NCBI GenBank assembly: GCA_023213395.1
Contig: CM041465.1
Location: 141,429,741-141,493,740 of the forward strand
Origin: Cycas panzhihuaensis
Lineage: Eukaryota > Cycadophyta
Direction: 5' to 3'
DNA: 64,000 nucleotides
Shown here: piece by piece, positions 34,020 to 49,655 of the stretch
Layout: the number at the start of each line of letters is the position of its first letter
Position numbering within the stretch: the stretch's first letter is position 1
Program-made: the position numbers and the translations under genes
The notes under the pieces: generated by a model
Told to the model about the DNA's origin: nothing
What the model saw: only the letters and a program-made list of their open reading frames with translations
Database searches by the model: none

Positions 34020-36476
34020 TATTTTACCAAAACTTGACCTTTTAATTTGTATTTGGTTTGTATTGGTAAGTTTTGACATGTTTGTTGTATAGTTTCATAG
34101 AAAATAAATGATGGTTTGTTTGATTATAGATTAGGTCATGTTTTGATGAAGGAAAGTATGAATCTTATTTAATGAATTATGATGAATGATTATGTGGTTT
34201 TTATTTTTATTATCATTGGCTAATGACTTAAACAATAGCACTAAAGTTTTTCTTCATGATTAATTTAACCTCATGCCTCCTTTAAAACTTGTTAATTTTA
34301 TGCCTTGGCCTTGATTTCACCCAAATTTACCATTTTTTAATCATTTTTGGGCTTGTATTTAATATTTTCACCTTGTTTTGGGCCTACTTACTCATTTATA
34401 AAGTCATTTGTGCTTTAATTTCTATTTCATAATTAAATTTTGACTTTTTTTGAGTTAATCTTTATCTCCACATTTGTCACATTTTTGGCACTGCCAGAAA
34501 TGTGACTGGTCACATTTTTGTATGTTGAAAAATGTTACCAGTTATATTTTTTATTGTCATACATGTAAAACTTGACCAGTGCACTAGAATTTTACATGTT
34601 GTTACCCAAATTTGGTGGAGTTTGATCTCCTCGACGTCTAGGAATGAGGATGGAGTTTGTGTGATTTATTGTTGATGGGTTAGTGGGTGATTTGCTCAAG
34701 TTTGGGTGGATTTTTTGAGTTTTCTCAGAAATTTTTAAAGATTGTTGCTATGTGACTGAAATTTAGAATTTGAAAAGACTTATGGGTGAAATCATAAAAG
34801 ATTTTTGATGCTATAACTTTGTGTTGTTGATATTCAAATGTTGGTGGTTTGAGCTTCAATTTTTTGGGCTTTTATCAAAGTTTTATACTTTAAACTTCTT
34901 CTAATTAGGTAAGGTCTTTCCTATTAAGTTTCTAACTTATTTTATAGTATTTTGAAGGTGTTTTTACTCAAAAATTACTCTTTTCTTAGGTTGATTATTG
35001 CATTGGTATTGTACTCATTTTGGGCTTTAAAATATACGCTGAAAGGCTAGCTATTTATAGGGTTCCTTAAGGGTTAGACTAGGGTGGGGCATGGTCATCT
35101 CTCCACCACTCATCTAGCTTTATGTTCCTACTCTTCTATAGTAGTTTATATTTCAGATAATTTACCACTCCTTTTAGCATTATTGGATTGTAGTTTGGTT
35201 GTTGTTATTCTCCTTTGACTTATTTTAAAGGAAAGTTTATGAAAAATTGATCAGATGAAAGGAAAATTACAATTCTGATGCATTCATTTACAATAAGAAA
35301 GAAGTTTCATTCTCATAATATTGAGGTTTAATCAATTTCATTTTCAGGTTTGTTTCTTTATCTTTCAAAAGAAAAGTTGAAAATGTTGAAAAGTAAAAGT
35401 ATCTCTAACTTTTTAGTTTGATAAGGGTTTAGGGATCCTTTTGGAGCTTCTCTTACTCCAATCGTGATAGAACCTTTAAAACTAGTACTTTATATAAAAG
35501 TTATAGTTTAGATTTATGGTTTTCTTATGATCTTATAAGTCTAAAAATCATTAGAAAATAGCACCAATATCTTCTCAAAATCTCTTGCTTTTTGCATCAT
35601 CCATCATCTTTCCAAATAATTAGTTACATACATGAAAGATGAAGTCTATAAACTTGTTTTATATGTTATTGATCTCTTTGGAAAACTTACACAAATGATC
35701 ATATAGTGTGTTTCATCTTGTGATAATGTTATCCCTTTTACCATGAAGTGTGTATATTGCATGTAGGAAGATCATTTCATATTTGCATATGTATATTTTA
35801 TCTTGGAAATAAAAAAGAGAAAAGACATAAAAAAAACTTACATGTATATATTTTCTAGTTTGTTTGCTTTTGATTACTAATAAGAAAAAGAAAGAATAGA
35901 TTAGGTCTTTTAGTTTCATTGATTGCCTAGATTCATCTTTCTTTCTTCATTTTATTTTTTATTGATATAATATCAAGACCTAAGAAAAAAAAAAAGAGAA
36001 AAGAAGAACAAAACCAAAAGAAGGACAAAGTGATTATAAGTAACACAAGAATAACATAAAAACACAAACAAAAAAAAGAAAACAAAGTAAGCATAAACAA
36101 GGATAAGGAACAAAACAAGACAAATATTTTTTCCATTTGCTTACCCTCTCCTATATCTAAGTATAACCCAAAAGGTTGAAAATATCACATGAGAGGAGTC
36201 CCTATAAAGGATAGCAAGAATATTGTTAGTATAGTTCTAAATTTAGAACTCCTTTATCGAGTCATGTAGGTTAGCAGATTCTACTACCCCATTTTATATC
36301 CACACCTTTTGCCATATTTATTCACACTTTATTAGATGCTACTAGTGGGTGAAGACTCCTTCTTAGGGGTTAGGAAAAGGTGGTCCCTTAGGTCTTCTTG
36401 ATCTATGTATCTCCCAATTTTAATTGAATAAAAAATTGTGAGATATTTAGCCCAAGTCCTCCCAAGAATACAACCA
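34020..36476 (+). repeat. 3' LTR of G2
   Basis: About 2457 bp, colinear with 7664-10163. Ends acca followed by taggt. Contains the stem-loop at 34505-34542 (15-bp stem with one mismatch, 8-nt loop). Confidence 0.85.
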
Positions 36477-36481
36477 TAGGT

Positions 36482-37240
36482 ATGACCAAAAAAATGGTAG
36501 CCCTCATAGAAAATATGATTTGATGGGGAAAATAGACTCAATTTATTATAAAATTTTAGGGGAACATCTATACAAGCGTCCTCTACTTAATGGAAGAAAG
36601 AAATAGTAAGCTTTAACTAATTTTAATCAGTTTTTAATGGATCAAATAGAGGGTTGGAGAATAAAGAGAAAAAAATTTTAAAAATAATTTTTAAAAAGGA
36701 ACATATATGAGAAGGTAGAAAACCCACCCAAATCTATCCAAAAGGCATGGAGAAATACCCAACAATTACATACACAATAAGAGGAACACGAAAACTTGGG
36801 AAACAACTCAAATTAGCATCCCTAATATGAAAACTACTCCAAATTTGAGTTTGCACAAGGAAAAAAGAAAAACAAAGGCTCAAAAGTGGAGCAGACAGGA
36901 AGGAGCAAAGCAAAAATGTCCAAATCTATTTGTGAGGCATTAGAGGAGTCTAAGAGGGCTCAAACAAGGAGAAAAGACAGTCATAGTAGTATGAGGAGGA
37001 TGCCAAGTAGAAATACTTCTCAAAAGAGAGTTTGTGGCTAAATAATAGTTAAGCCCTCATACTTGGATCATTAGTAAATATGCCATAGAGTATGCAATAA
37101 CCTAGATCATGTCCAACATACATTACTCTACTCCCAAATTATTATAGTAGTCCTGTATATGCTCATTAGAGCACAAAAATAACAAAATCTTGTAAGAATA
37201 TTTTAAATATAAAAAATGTATGATATTGTATATTATTTCA
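36482..37240 (+). repeat. G1 3' LTR, right part
   Basis: Colinear with 525-1279 of the G1 5' LTR, from the accaaaa...ccctcat segment to tattatttca. It restores the LTR interrupted by G2. Confidence 0.82.
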
Positions 37241-38759
37241 ATTGTCAGTTGTCGAATAAGTTATTATGCATATATATCATATTGTCATCCTTGTGTAATT
37301 TCTTTTGAGTAATCTAAGGTTAATAAGGATAAAGCACACATTGTACCTTAGCCATTAAACTTATATGATAGTATGTCAAACACCATATTTTCCTTCCCCT
37401 TTTTATAAATAATCTTATAATCATAGCTCAACAACTTAGTGGCTTACTTTTATTATTTAGGTGAGAATACCTATTGCTCTAGGAAATATTTGAGGCTATG
37501 ATGGTTGGTCTTGATGTAGATGTCTTATAAGGTAGGGCCACTAATGGTTAACAACATAAATAATGGCTAATATGTCCTTCTAATGTGTGGATTTTTCTAT
37601 ATTCTTACAAGCAAATACCTTGCTAATGAATACCATTAGTCATCCTTCTTATATTAAGACCATACTAATTCCCACCCTAAAGGCATCACTTTCAATGATA
37701 AATGGTTTTAAAAAATTAGGCATGGCTAGTACAAGTGTATGACACATGACCTTCTTGAGAATCTCAAAAGCATACTCTACTAATTCTAACCATTCGAAAG
37801 TATTCCTTTTGAGTAATGTAGTTAATAGAGCCATAATTTTACCATAGTTCTTAACAAACTTACGATAATAGCCTGTGAGGCCCAAAAATCCATGAAGACC
37901 CCTGAAGGACTTTAACTTTATCTAATTGTATATGTCTTCAATTGTTTTTGGGCCCACCTTAATGCCTTCCATGAAAATAGATATATCTAAGGTATTCCAC
38001 TTTATTGGTGCTAAAGAAGTATTTGGAACATTTGTCATAAAATTAGTTTTCCACCAAAAGTTATAAAGCTTGGTCCAATTGAATCAAATGATCCTCTAAT
38101 GTTTTGTTGTAAACCAAGATATCATCAAAGAACACTAGTATGAATTTCCAAAGGAAGGGTCAAAACATTTAATTCATTAAGCTTAAAGTTGGATGATGCA
38201 TTTGTGAGGCTAAATAACATTACCAAGAACTCATAGTGGCCTTCATGAGTGTAGAAGGTTATCTTAGGAATATCCTCTTCCCATATTAAGATTTGATGGT
38301 TATTAGACCATAGGCCTAACTTAGAGAAAAAATAAGCACCATGCAATTTATTCAATAATTCATCAATTACAAAAATATAAAATTTATCATTGATAACGAT
38401 TTTGTTTATCTCTTAGAAATACACATATATCTGCTATAACCTATTTGTTTTTTGTTTTTTACCAAGAGTGTTGAAGAGGAAAAAGAGTTAACACTTGGTC
38501 AAATGACTCTTGCATCTAATAACTCCTTGACTATCTTCTTGATTTTGGTCTTCTATGCATAGGGGTATTGATATAGTTAGATATCAGATGGTGGATTATC
38601 CAAAATTAATTATATGGCATGGTCATATGATTGTTGGGACAATAGTCTATAGGGATTTGTAAACATTAGATCATGCCTTTTAAGGACCAATCATAAGTTT
38701 ATAGGGGTAATTATATTTAACATTATTTCTAACTTTGAGTTAGTTATTTCTATCATTTA
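37241..38759 (-). pseudogene. G4 gypsy pol: RT and RNase H
   Basis: On the minus strand from about 38560: KIKKIVKELLDARVI and SSTLLVKK, VIDELLNKLHGAYFFSKLGL, EEDIPKITFYTHEGHYEFLVMLF. A gap follows where the YLDD box should be. Then GLTGYYRKFVKNYGKI, FEWLE..EYAFEILK, FIIESDAF.VGI and RNase H remnants to about 37300, ending with the YDYKIIYKKGKEN motif. The vocabulary is that of plant chromovirus-type Ty3/gypsy. No integrase follows because G1 begins. Stops and shifts make it dead. Confidence 0.8.
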
Positions 38760-38764
38760 CATTA

Positions 38765-39202
38765 TGAAGGAAAATATATTGTAGGAGAACAGGGCAGAAC
38801 ATATATCAAATAACCATAAACTAATATTGCATCAATACATCCATGTATCATAATCACAATAGCATAAACCATGAAAGCATTGTTGTTCAATCCATTGTAG
38901 CATAAATGAGCATTACAAATTTCTCAAATATTGGAGGCGGTGTCTAGAGACACCAGGGTTGCACACCCCCTAATATTTATAGTTTGGGAGAGGAGGGAAA
39001 CTCCTCAACCCCTGAATTCAAAATAATAATAAAATAATATTTACTTAACTCAAATGAAACTAACTCAACTTAACATAAATCAAAGCTAAACTTACCTTAA
39101 CTTACCTTGACATGTTGAGCATCACATGTCTAAATTGAAGATGGTGAGGTGTATAATCTAGGTTAAAAGGTGGGAGTGGAGTGATGATAATTAACTCTAA
39201 CA
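38765..39202 (-). repeat. 3' LTR of element B
   Basis: 438 bp, TG...CA, same length as its partner. Carries the TATA box and the near-perfect stem-loop ggtgtct-ag-agacacc (about 38940-38955 on the plus strand). Confidence 0.92.
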
Positions 39203-39959
39203 TTCTCCCCCTTAATGTCATCACGGACACTTGTATCTTTTCCTTGAACTTATGGAACTGGTACTTGAAAAAAACTTTGAAATTTTGATCTTGATTAACA
39301 TACTTTAACCTTCTTGCAAAATATATCTCTTTACCAAGGAATGATGTAAAGAAACTGTAAGTAGATGATGCTCGATTCAAGTATGTATGTATAGATACAA
39401 TTTTGACTTTGTCAACTAGAACATTGAGAAAAATTTAAATTTGAACTTTATCTTTTGTAATCTTTATGCTCTGAACAACTATCATATCATCAGGTTCATT
39501 CTTTGTCATATCATCACATTCATTCTTCATCATGTCATATGATTCATTTTCATTCTCCCCCTCAAATGGAGGATCAAATCCTTGTGTAGCAAGTTGATCC
39601 TACATTTGACCTGAATCTTCATTGGTTTTGTCATCATGATCGACCTGTTCTATCACCTGTCTCACATGCTCAACAAAAATATCATCAAATACATGGAGGG
39701 TATCTCCCCCACAAGTAGAAATTAATACATTCCAAACTGATTTAGAAGTTGTTAATTCAGAAACCTTTGAAAAAACATCATCATTCATAGTGCAAAATAA
39801 TAAACCTAAAACTTCATTATCTTTTTTAAAATTTTCTTTAATGCTAAGGTCACATTCATGTTGTAAATACTTCACGAGATCATGTTCAATAAAGTAAGTT
39901 TGCATGGTATCATACCATAGTGAAAAGTTATGGCCATCAAAAATGGAGAATTGTGCCAT
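39102..39959 (-). pseudogene. Gag-like protein of element B
   Basis: The start at 39959 corresponds to the MAQF start of element E. Conserved segments: FDGHNFSLWYDTMQTYFIEH, ECDLSIKENF, LGLLFCTMNDD, LTTSKSVW, acidic PPFEGE and the Lys/Phe-rich end FKVFFKYQFHKFKEKI. Two stops, a TAG near 39600 and a TAA near 39437, stand where Gln is expected. The frame then runs through the purine tract into the LTR to 39102. A small UBN2-like gag without zinc knuckle; nearly intact. Confidence 0.82.
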
Positions 39960-43300
<3,341 letters not shown>

Positions 43301-43620
43301 TAAACTAGATTTTTGAAATATATTCAAGAAAATAGCCAGGTTTATAAATATATCTAGGAAATAGCCAGATTACTAATTGTATCCACAAAAGTGTATCAAA
43401 TACATAAAATATATGTTTATATTTAAAAAAACTGAAAGAACCCGGTAAGCTGATTTGCAATACTATTTCAGAATGCTGAGTAGAATATTAACCCCAACTT
43501 TGCTCTGAAGGCGACCAGGTGTAGTAGATTTTTTGCTCTTCTTCAAAAACCTTCACCAATAGAGATGCAATAGCCCAAAATCTCACTTTTTTAAAAAACT
43601 TCACAGATCAGTAATCGCCC
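43301..43620 (-). other. Primer-site-proximal leader of element B
   Basis: About 300 bp next to the primer site. A weaker match occurs in D (about 54330-54600), sharing the gaac(c/t)(c/t)ggtaa...gcaaat segment. No gene. Confidence 0.5.
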
Positions 43621-43632
43621 GCTCTGATACCA
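43621..43632 (-). other. Primer-binding site of element B
   Basis: gctctgatacca, reading TGGTATCAGAGC in element sense, two bases from the LTR. Initiator Met-tRNA type. Confidence 0.93.
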
Positions 43633-43634
43633 AA

Positions 43635-44072
43635 TGAAAGAAAATATATTGGAGGAGAATAGGGCAGAACATATATCAAATAACCATAAACCAATATTGC
43701 ATCAATACATCAATGTATCATAATCACAATAGCATAAACCATGAAAGCATTGTTGTTTAATCCATTGTAGCATAAATGAGTATTACAATTTTCTCAAATG
43801 TTGGAGGCGATGTCTACAGACACCAGGGTTGCACACCCCTTAATATTTATAGTTTGAGGGAGGAGGGAAACTCCTCAACCCCTGAATTTAAAATAATAAT
43901 AAAATAATATTTACTTAACTCAAATGAAACTAACTCAACTTAACATAAATCAAAGTTAAACTTACCTTAACTTACCTTGACATGTTGAGCATCACATGTC
44001 TAAATTGAAGATGGTGAGGTGTACAATCCTTGTTGGAAGGTGGGAGTTGAGTGATGATAATTAACTCCAACA
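43635..44072 (-). repeat. 5' LTR of element B
   Basis: 438 bp, ends TG...CA, followed by catta. Pairs with 38765-39202. Confidence 0.93.
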
Positions 44073-44077
44073 CATTA

Positions 44078-45592
44078 TACATAGTTAAGCCACCACTCCT
44101 TAAGGATGTCTTTTTAATTATTTCTCCATTTGATGGGTGTTAAAAATTTAAGTGGGACCACCTATCATACTAACCAAGGTGTATTGTTAGTTGTTAATTG
44201 TAAAATTAGTGAAATCTAATAGGATGGGTCCTAATATATGAAGCCATTGAGCCCCTAACACCATGTGATAACCCATTAATTATGATGCAAACATGTCTAA
44301 TTACATATTATAGTTTCCCATGGATAACTTGATGTTCTAACACTTACCCTTACAAGCCAACATTTCTCTATTAATTATTATTACCTTGAATTTATTAAGT
44401 GGATAAATATAACAACTGGCATATTTGACAATGCTAGGATTAGTAAAATTATAGGTACTTCATGAATTAGTGAGAATATATAAATGATTTCCCTTGAAAT
44501 ATCCCAATAGCTTCATGGTTTAGGATGTGGTAAGTTTGGTTAATCCATGCACTAAAATTTTAGAAGTAGTGCCCTCATTAGTTTGTTCATCCTTTGAGTT
44601 ATCATCTGAGGTATCTAATAGGTCAATTATGGAAGGTCCTTCAACATCTAATAAATAGAGTTTCTATTATGCACATTTGTGATTATGTACATATTTCTTA
44701 TCATAGTTATAACAAAACCCCCTTACTTTGTGGTAGCCATAAACTCATGACTTAAGCACGTGATAGGTGGTGCTCTTGTAGTCAAGGCTAGGTTTGCTTG
44801 AGCTAGTTGTGAGGGTCAAACTTGTAGAATTTTAAATGGTTACTGCATGGCAATAAATTTATCATCTAATAACTTTTCTAACCCTAAGGTTTCTGTAAAA
44901 GTAGCGATATTTAATATTTTAACTTTTGCATGAATGTATTTTATTTAGCCACTAATAAAATAACTCTTGAATAAAGTCTTATCAAGCCTCATTGTTTAAT
45001 TTGCTAATTTCTTAAATAGTGTTTGATACTCACAAGTAGAATGAGTATGTTTTAATTTAGTTAAGAACCCTATGAATTCTTCATGTTCAATTGTTTCAAA
45101 TTATGTGAGAAAGTATTTACTAAATTTAGCCCACTTGAGGAAACCACCTATTTTTTCTAACCATCGATACAACTAGATTACCTCATGTTCTAGGTGAAAT
45201 GATGTTATTAAAACTATTTGGTCTATATTCATCTAGTGGATAGAGAAATATTGTTTTGCTCTATATAACCAACTAGATAGACCTTTCCCATTAAACTTGG
45301 GAAAATTTAATTTAGGAGATGGAATGTGCCACTAGCTTAGGTCCAGTCGAAAATCGTTGGCTTATATTAGTATCTTACCCTATGGTAGAGTGCTCACCTT
45401 ACTATATTTGTAGGTTCATAGCATTGTATTTGGTATTTAATAGAGTCAACCTACTATTAAGATCATCAATTAGGTTCAATGTATCTAATTTGGAGAGTAG
45501 TTATAGGATGGTTAATTATGTTGCTTAAATTGTTTTACTATTATCATCTATTATCTCCAAGGAGAGGTCTTGGGATCTGTGAATACTAGCCA
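44078..45592 (-). pseudogene. G4 gypsy gag and protease
   Basis: Read leftward from the ATG at 45592 (MASIHRSQDL). A gag domain follows, with FPKFNGKGLSSWLYRAKQYF, FHLEHEV and W...L. A zinc knuckle region follows, with the FCYNYDKKYVHNHKC motif (about 44690-44735), then a retropepsin with STYNF (about 44425), VLGAQWLHILGPILLDF and a final part toward RT. In the protease the catalytic Asp-Ser-Gly is degraded by a stop. It continues the pol at 37241-38759; element B separates the two parts. Confidence 0.78.
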
Positions 45593-45771
45593 TATTAGCT
45601 TTTTAAGGTTGTCTAGGCAAGTTACTAAATATCTATATCAAAATGATCAACTCAACATGAGGATAAATTTGGACTAGGTGACCAAAAGTTAAGATTTTTT
45701 ACCTCAAACTTTTATGTGCTTAGATTTGCCAAATTCCTAACAACCTTTAAAATATTTCTTCTTATAGTTTG
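45593..45771. other. Junction between G4 leader and G3 LTR
   Basis: Short AT-rich stretch upstream of the G4 gag start. No feature recognised; the exact border with the G3 LTR is uncertain. Confidence 0.3.
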
Positions 45772-47190
45772 TTTCACCAAAACATTTCCTTCTTATTGAT
45801 CTAGTCACTTTTAATATGTTTCTTATATGTTTCATGTGAAAATGATTGGTTTAAGGTTGTTTTATATACATTAGACTGTGTTTTGATAAAATGTTGCATC
45901 GATTTGATTATGATGTATATTGAAGGATAGTGGATGTATTATCATGCTATCACCTGCCAATGAGTGATAACTATGGCATTAAGTTCTTTTCTTTCTCAAT
46001 CATTCTAATTTATGTATTCCTTTAAAACATCATGTTTCTTATTTTTATCTTGATTTTACCCTTAGATCTTTCTTTTTGGTCAATTTTTTGGGCTTGTGCT
46101 TATTGTTTTTATCCTGTTTGGGTTATTTTACTTGTTAATAAATCCATTTGTGCTAAAATTTATTAAACAAAATATTTTTTAACATTTTAATAAGCCATTT
46201 TTATCTCTTGATTTATTATATTTTTGGTCCTTCCAAAAATGCGATCAATCGTATTTTTAGAAGAAAGTCACATTTTTTATGGCTCCAAAAATGTGAGTGG
46301 TCATGTTTTTACTGTCATGCATGCAAAACCTTTCTAGCGCATTAATTGTTTATATGTCATCACCTATATTTAATGGAAATCTATCTCTTTTATGCCCAAT
46401 ATGTATGCAAACCCTATTATGAACTTTCATTTGAAGTGTGTAAGCTTAGAGATCAAGTTTTAGAGATGTTTCTTGAGATTTTTGAGAGAATTTTACTATT
46501 GTTGCTTGGAAGACTATTTTTTGAAAAAAAAAAAAAGGGGATGAAGTTAAGAGAATATTTTGAAGCTCTGGTTGTTGCCTTGGTCATACTCAGATTTCAA
46601 TGGTTTGTGCTTCTCAAAAGGCTTAGTTTCTTATAAAGTTTTTAACTTCAAACTTCTCATTCTTGGTAAGATCTTTCCTATTATGAATTCTTATAAATCT
46701 TCTATTCTTTTATGATTGTTTATACTCAGAATCTTTCCCTCCTTCTTGGTGATATTTGGGATCTCTTTGTACTCATTTTCTACCTTAGGAATTTGGCTAA
46801 GAGGTCCACTCTTTATAAGATGAAAAGGGAGCAAGCTATTATGAAGAATACTCATCTCTTCATTAATAGAATAACTACTCTTTTTCATTCTTCTATAGCT
46901 ATCCAAATCCCTAAGAGGCTTACTTTTATCTTGGCTTATTTGTGGTTGTCATTAAGCCTATTGGTTTTAAAGGAAAATATAAAGTAGTTTGATCATATGA
47001 GAGAAGGAAATCCATTCTGAGATAAGAACTCATTAATATGAGAGAAATTAAAAGAAAAAGTTACTAGTATTATTCTTATTTGACTTCATTTCTTTCATTA
47101 CTTTCATGTTTTAAAAGGAAATATAAATATATAAATGATATGTCTTTGATGTAATCAGATCAAATGAAATTCGAGGATACATTGGTATAC
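45772..47190 (+). repeat. G3 LTR fragment (G2-type LTR)
   Basis: Diverged copy of the first 1.4 kb of the G2 LTR: tcaccaaaac start, ttttaatatgttt, the 'gttttgat.aa' block, ttgggcttgt, and the aaaaatgtga stem-loop region (about 46235-46305). It stops near 47190 where C begins. It is the likely 5' LTR of G3, whose internal region reappears at 59043. Confidence 0.65.
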
Positions 47191-47193
47191 AAA

Positions 47194-47331
47194 CTTAACT
47201 TAAAATAAACTTAACTCAAATTAACATTAACTTACCTACATGTTGAACACCCACATATATAAATTGAAGAAGATGAGGTGTGCTCCCCTGGTTGGAAGGT
47301 GGGAGTGGAGTGATGACTATTAACCCTAACA
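47194..47331 (-). repeat. 3' LTR fragment of element C
   Basis: Only the U3 side (138 bp) remains; it ends ccctaaca next to the purine tract at 47332. Confidence 0.75.
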
Positions 47332-47344
47332 TTTTCCCCCTTAA

Positions 47345-48071
47345 TAATCATCACAAATACTTATATCTTCTCTTTGAACTTATGAAACTTGTACTTGAAA
47401 AAAGCTTTTAAAATCTATCCCTTAACTTGATCTTTATCGACTTGTTTTATCCATATAGCAACATGTGTCCTTCTATCATGAAGTGGTGTAAAAAATCTAT
47501 AATTGAATGAAGCTTGATTTGTACAAAAATGAATAGCTACAACTTTGAGTTTATCAACTAGAGCATTAAAAAAACTTTGAACTTGAAATTTATTTTCTGG
47601 AAACTTTACATTGTGAACATCTATCAAATCATCATAACTCTCCTTTATCACATCATAAGAATCATTCTCCCCTTCAAATGGAGGATCAAATACTTATGTA
47701 ACAAGTTGATCATGCATTTGATTGGAATCGTCCTTGGTCTTTTCATGACAAATCACCTGTTCTGGCACCTGTCTCACATGCTCATAAAAAATAACATCAA
47801 ATACATTGAGGGTATCTCCCCTTTAAGTGGAAATAAATACATCCGATATATATTTAGAAGTTGTTAATTTAGAAACTTTTAAAAAGACATCATCATGAAT
47901 AGTACAAAATAATAATCCTAAGACTTCATTATCCTTTCTAAAATTTTCTTTAATACTAACATCACATTCATGTTACAAATATTTCCATAGATCATGTGTA
48001 ATGAAATAATCTTGCATAGTATTGTGACATAGTAAAAAATTATGCCCATTGAATATAGAAAATTGTGCCAT
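47345..48071 (-). pseudogene. Gag-like protein of element C, broken
   Basis: The start at 48071 aligns with the MAQF start of E. Fragments of the same protein are visible: the IEHDL/ECDLSIKENF region at about 47940-48000, LGLLFCT.HDD, PPFEGE (about 47680), KESYDDLIDVHNVK, and the region before the LTR. Many stops and shifts. Confidence 0.72.
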
Positions 48072-49655
48072 TTTATCAAAAAAACTTTAGTATATATAAA
48101 GGGTATGCTTTTACCAAGTTAAAAGAGTCAATAAATGACTGAACTTGTATGGTGTCAAATATACTCTTCAAAAGAAATGTAATGCACCAATGAACATATA
48201 TGATTTCAGATAAACCTTTTGAAGGAGATGTAATGCCCTTTAGAAAGTTAATTAACTAGGCACAATAAGGAAATGATCCTTTCAATAATGATAAAAAATC
48301 TTTTCAATAAGTATAACTTTCGAATAAACTTTGAAAATGAAAGGTAAAGAATTCTTAACCTTTGATTTTTCAAATGGATAAATATAATCTTTCAATGCAA
48401 TAAATCATTTGCCTTAATAATAATGTATAATGCTGAAACTAAAATATATATAAGCATTTTTCACTTCAAAATATAAATAATATGAAGAAATTTTTGAACA
48501 AAAAAGGTATTGCACTCCTTGAAAGAAAGGTCTAGAGGATAACCTCAAGTTAGGCAACTTCAAAAGTATATTAAACGATGTCAGAATAAAATGAAACTTT
48601 ACCAATATGAAGATTAATAACATATGTATCCAATGGAACTAACAATTTTAAAAACGGGTTCCTACAAGTCAAATTTTGATGAATCAAAGGTACAGGCATC
48701 TTTTTTATACATAACAGGAGCAAGGAGCTCAAAATAGCATAAAAAATGCTAATAAAATACTTATAGAATGTTGTAAAATAATCAAATGTTGTTTAGAAAA
48801 CTGCTTAATATCTTTTCAATTGAAAATTTTTGAGAAATAATGTATGAAAATATGTAATAATGGCAGATTAGAGGTAATTAAGTACCATAATTTTGATTGA
48901 TTTGAAAATCAGTAAAAATATGTTAAAACATATAAAAAACTATGTCAATTCAAAGAGGAGTGAGTCATCTTCCCAACGAAACTAACGAGACTAAATTCTG
49001 ATATAAAACAGAGAAGTTATAATGAAAATGGTAACAAGTACCTTTATGGTAAAATGTTTAGAAAAATGCTAAAAACCACTAAAGTGACACTTTGGTGATT
49101 AAAATAATGATCAAAATAAATTCTAAAAAATAAAATAAATGGTTGGTAATGAAGATTATTAAAAGTAGATTATTGTAGAATAGATCTAAGTAAAAAATAA
49201 TGACCTGGTAATAAAATATAATCAGTTAAAATAGTGATTTGTAAAAAGTTAAAAAAGGCTCAAAAAATGAATGTCTGACTTTGAATCGATTGAAACAGGG
49301 TCAAATCAAGTCCAAATTGGTCATATGACCAGTCAAAATCGATCTACGGAAAATTTTGATGGAATGGAACTAGTTTCATTAGAAACCGATGACTAAGTGA
49401 GGAGTTATGAAAAAAAATTTCCAGTTACCCTATATACAATAAAAAATAAAAAATAAATAAAAAGAAAAATGTTATAAAAACTTGTTAGCCCCCTTTAGTG
49501 ATAAGCTAAAGGTCACATGGTAATTGAGTAAGATCGAGGGCTAAGGGTGTCAAGAGGGCTTATACTTTAAAAACCTTGGAACTTAAAGAATATACAATGT
49601 AATTAATTTTTTTTAAAGATTTACAAAAAAAAAAAAAAAAATTAAATTTTAAAAA
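48072..49655 (-). other. Conserved non-coding block of element C
   Basis: Colinear with the block of the other copies. Palindrome tggtcatatgacca at 49318-49331, about 1247 bp from the gag start. No gene. Confidence 0.72.

Larger units (their letters stand above)
7659..36481 (+). mobile_element. G2, large Tat-like Ty3/gypsy element
   Basis: LTRs at 7664-10163 and 34020-36476 are bounded by tagat (7659-7663) and taggt (36477-36481); the G1 5' LTR has the unfilled site as tttaggtttaacc near 513-525. After subtracting the nested Cop1 element the length is about 17 kb. Order inside: gag, protease remnant, RT, RNase H, integrase, second RNase H, then an antisense plant-mobile-domain frame. A second RNase H downstream of integrase and antisense extra frames are known traits of the Tat/Ogre lineage. 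All genes carry stops, so it is inactive. Confidence 0.88.
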
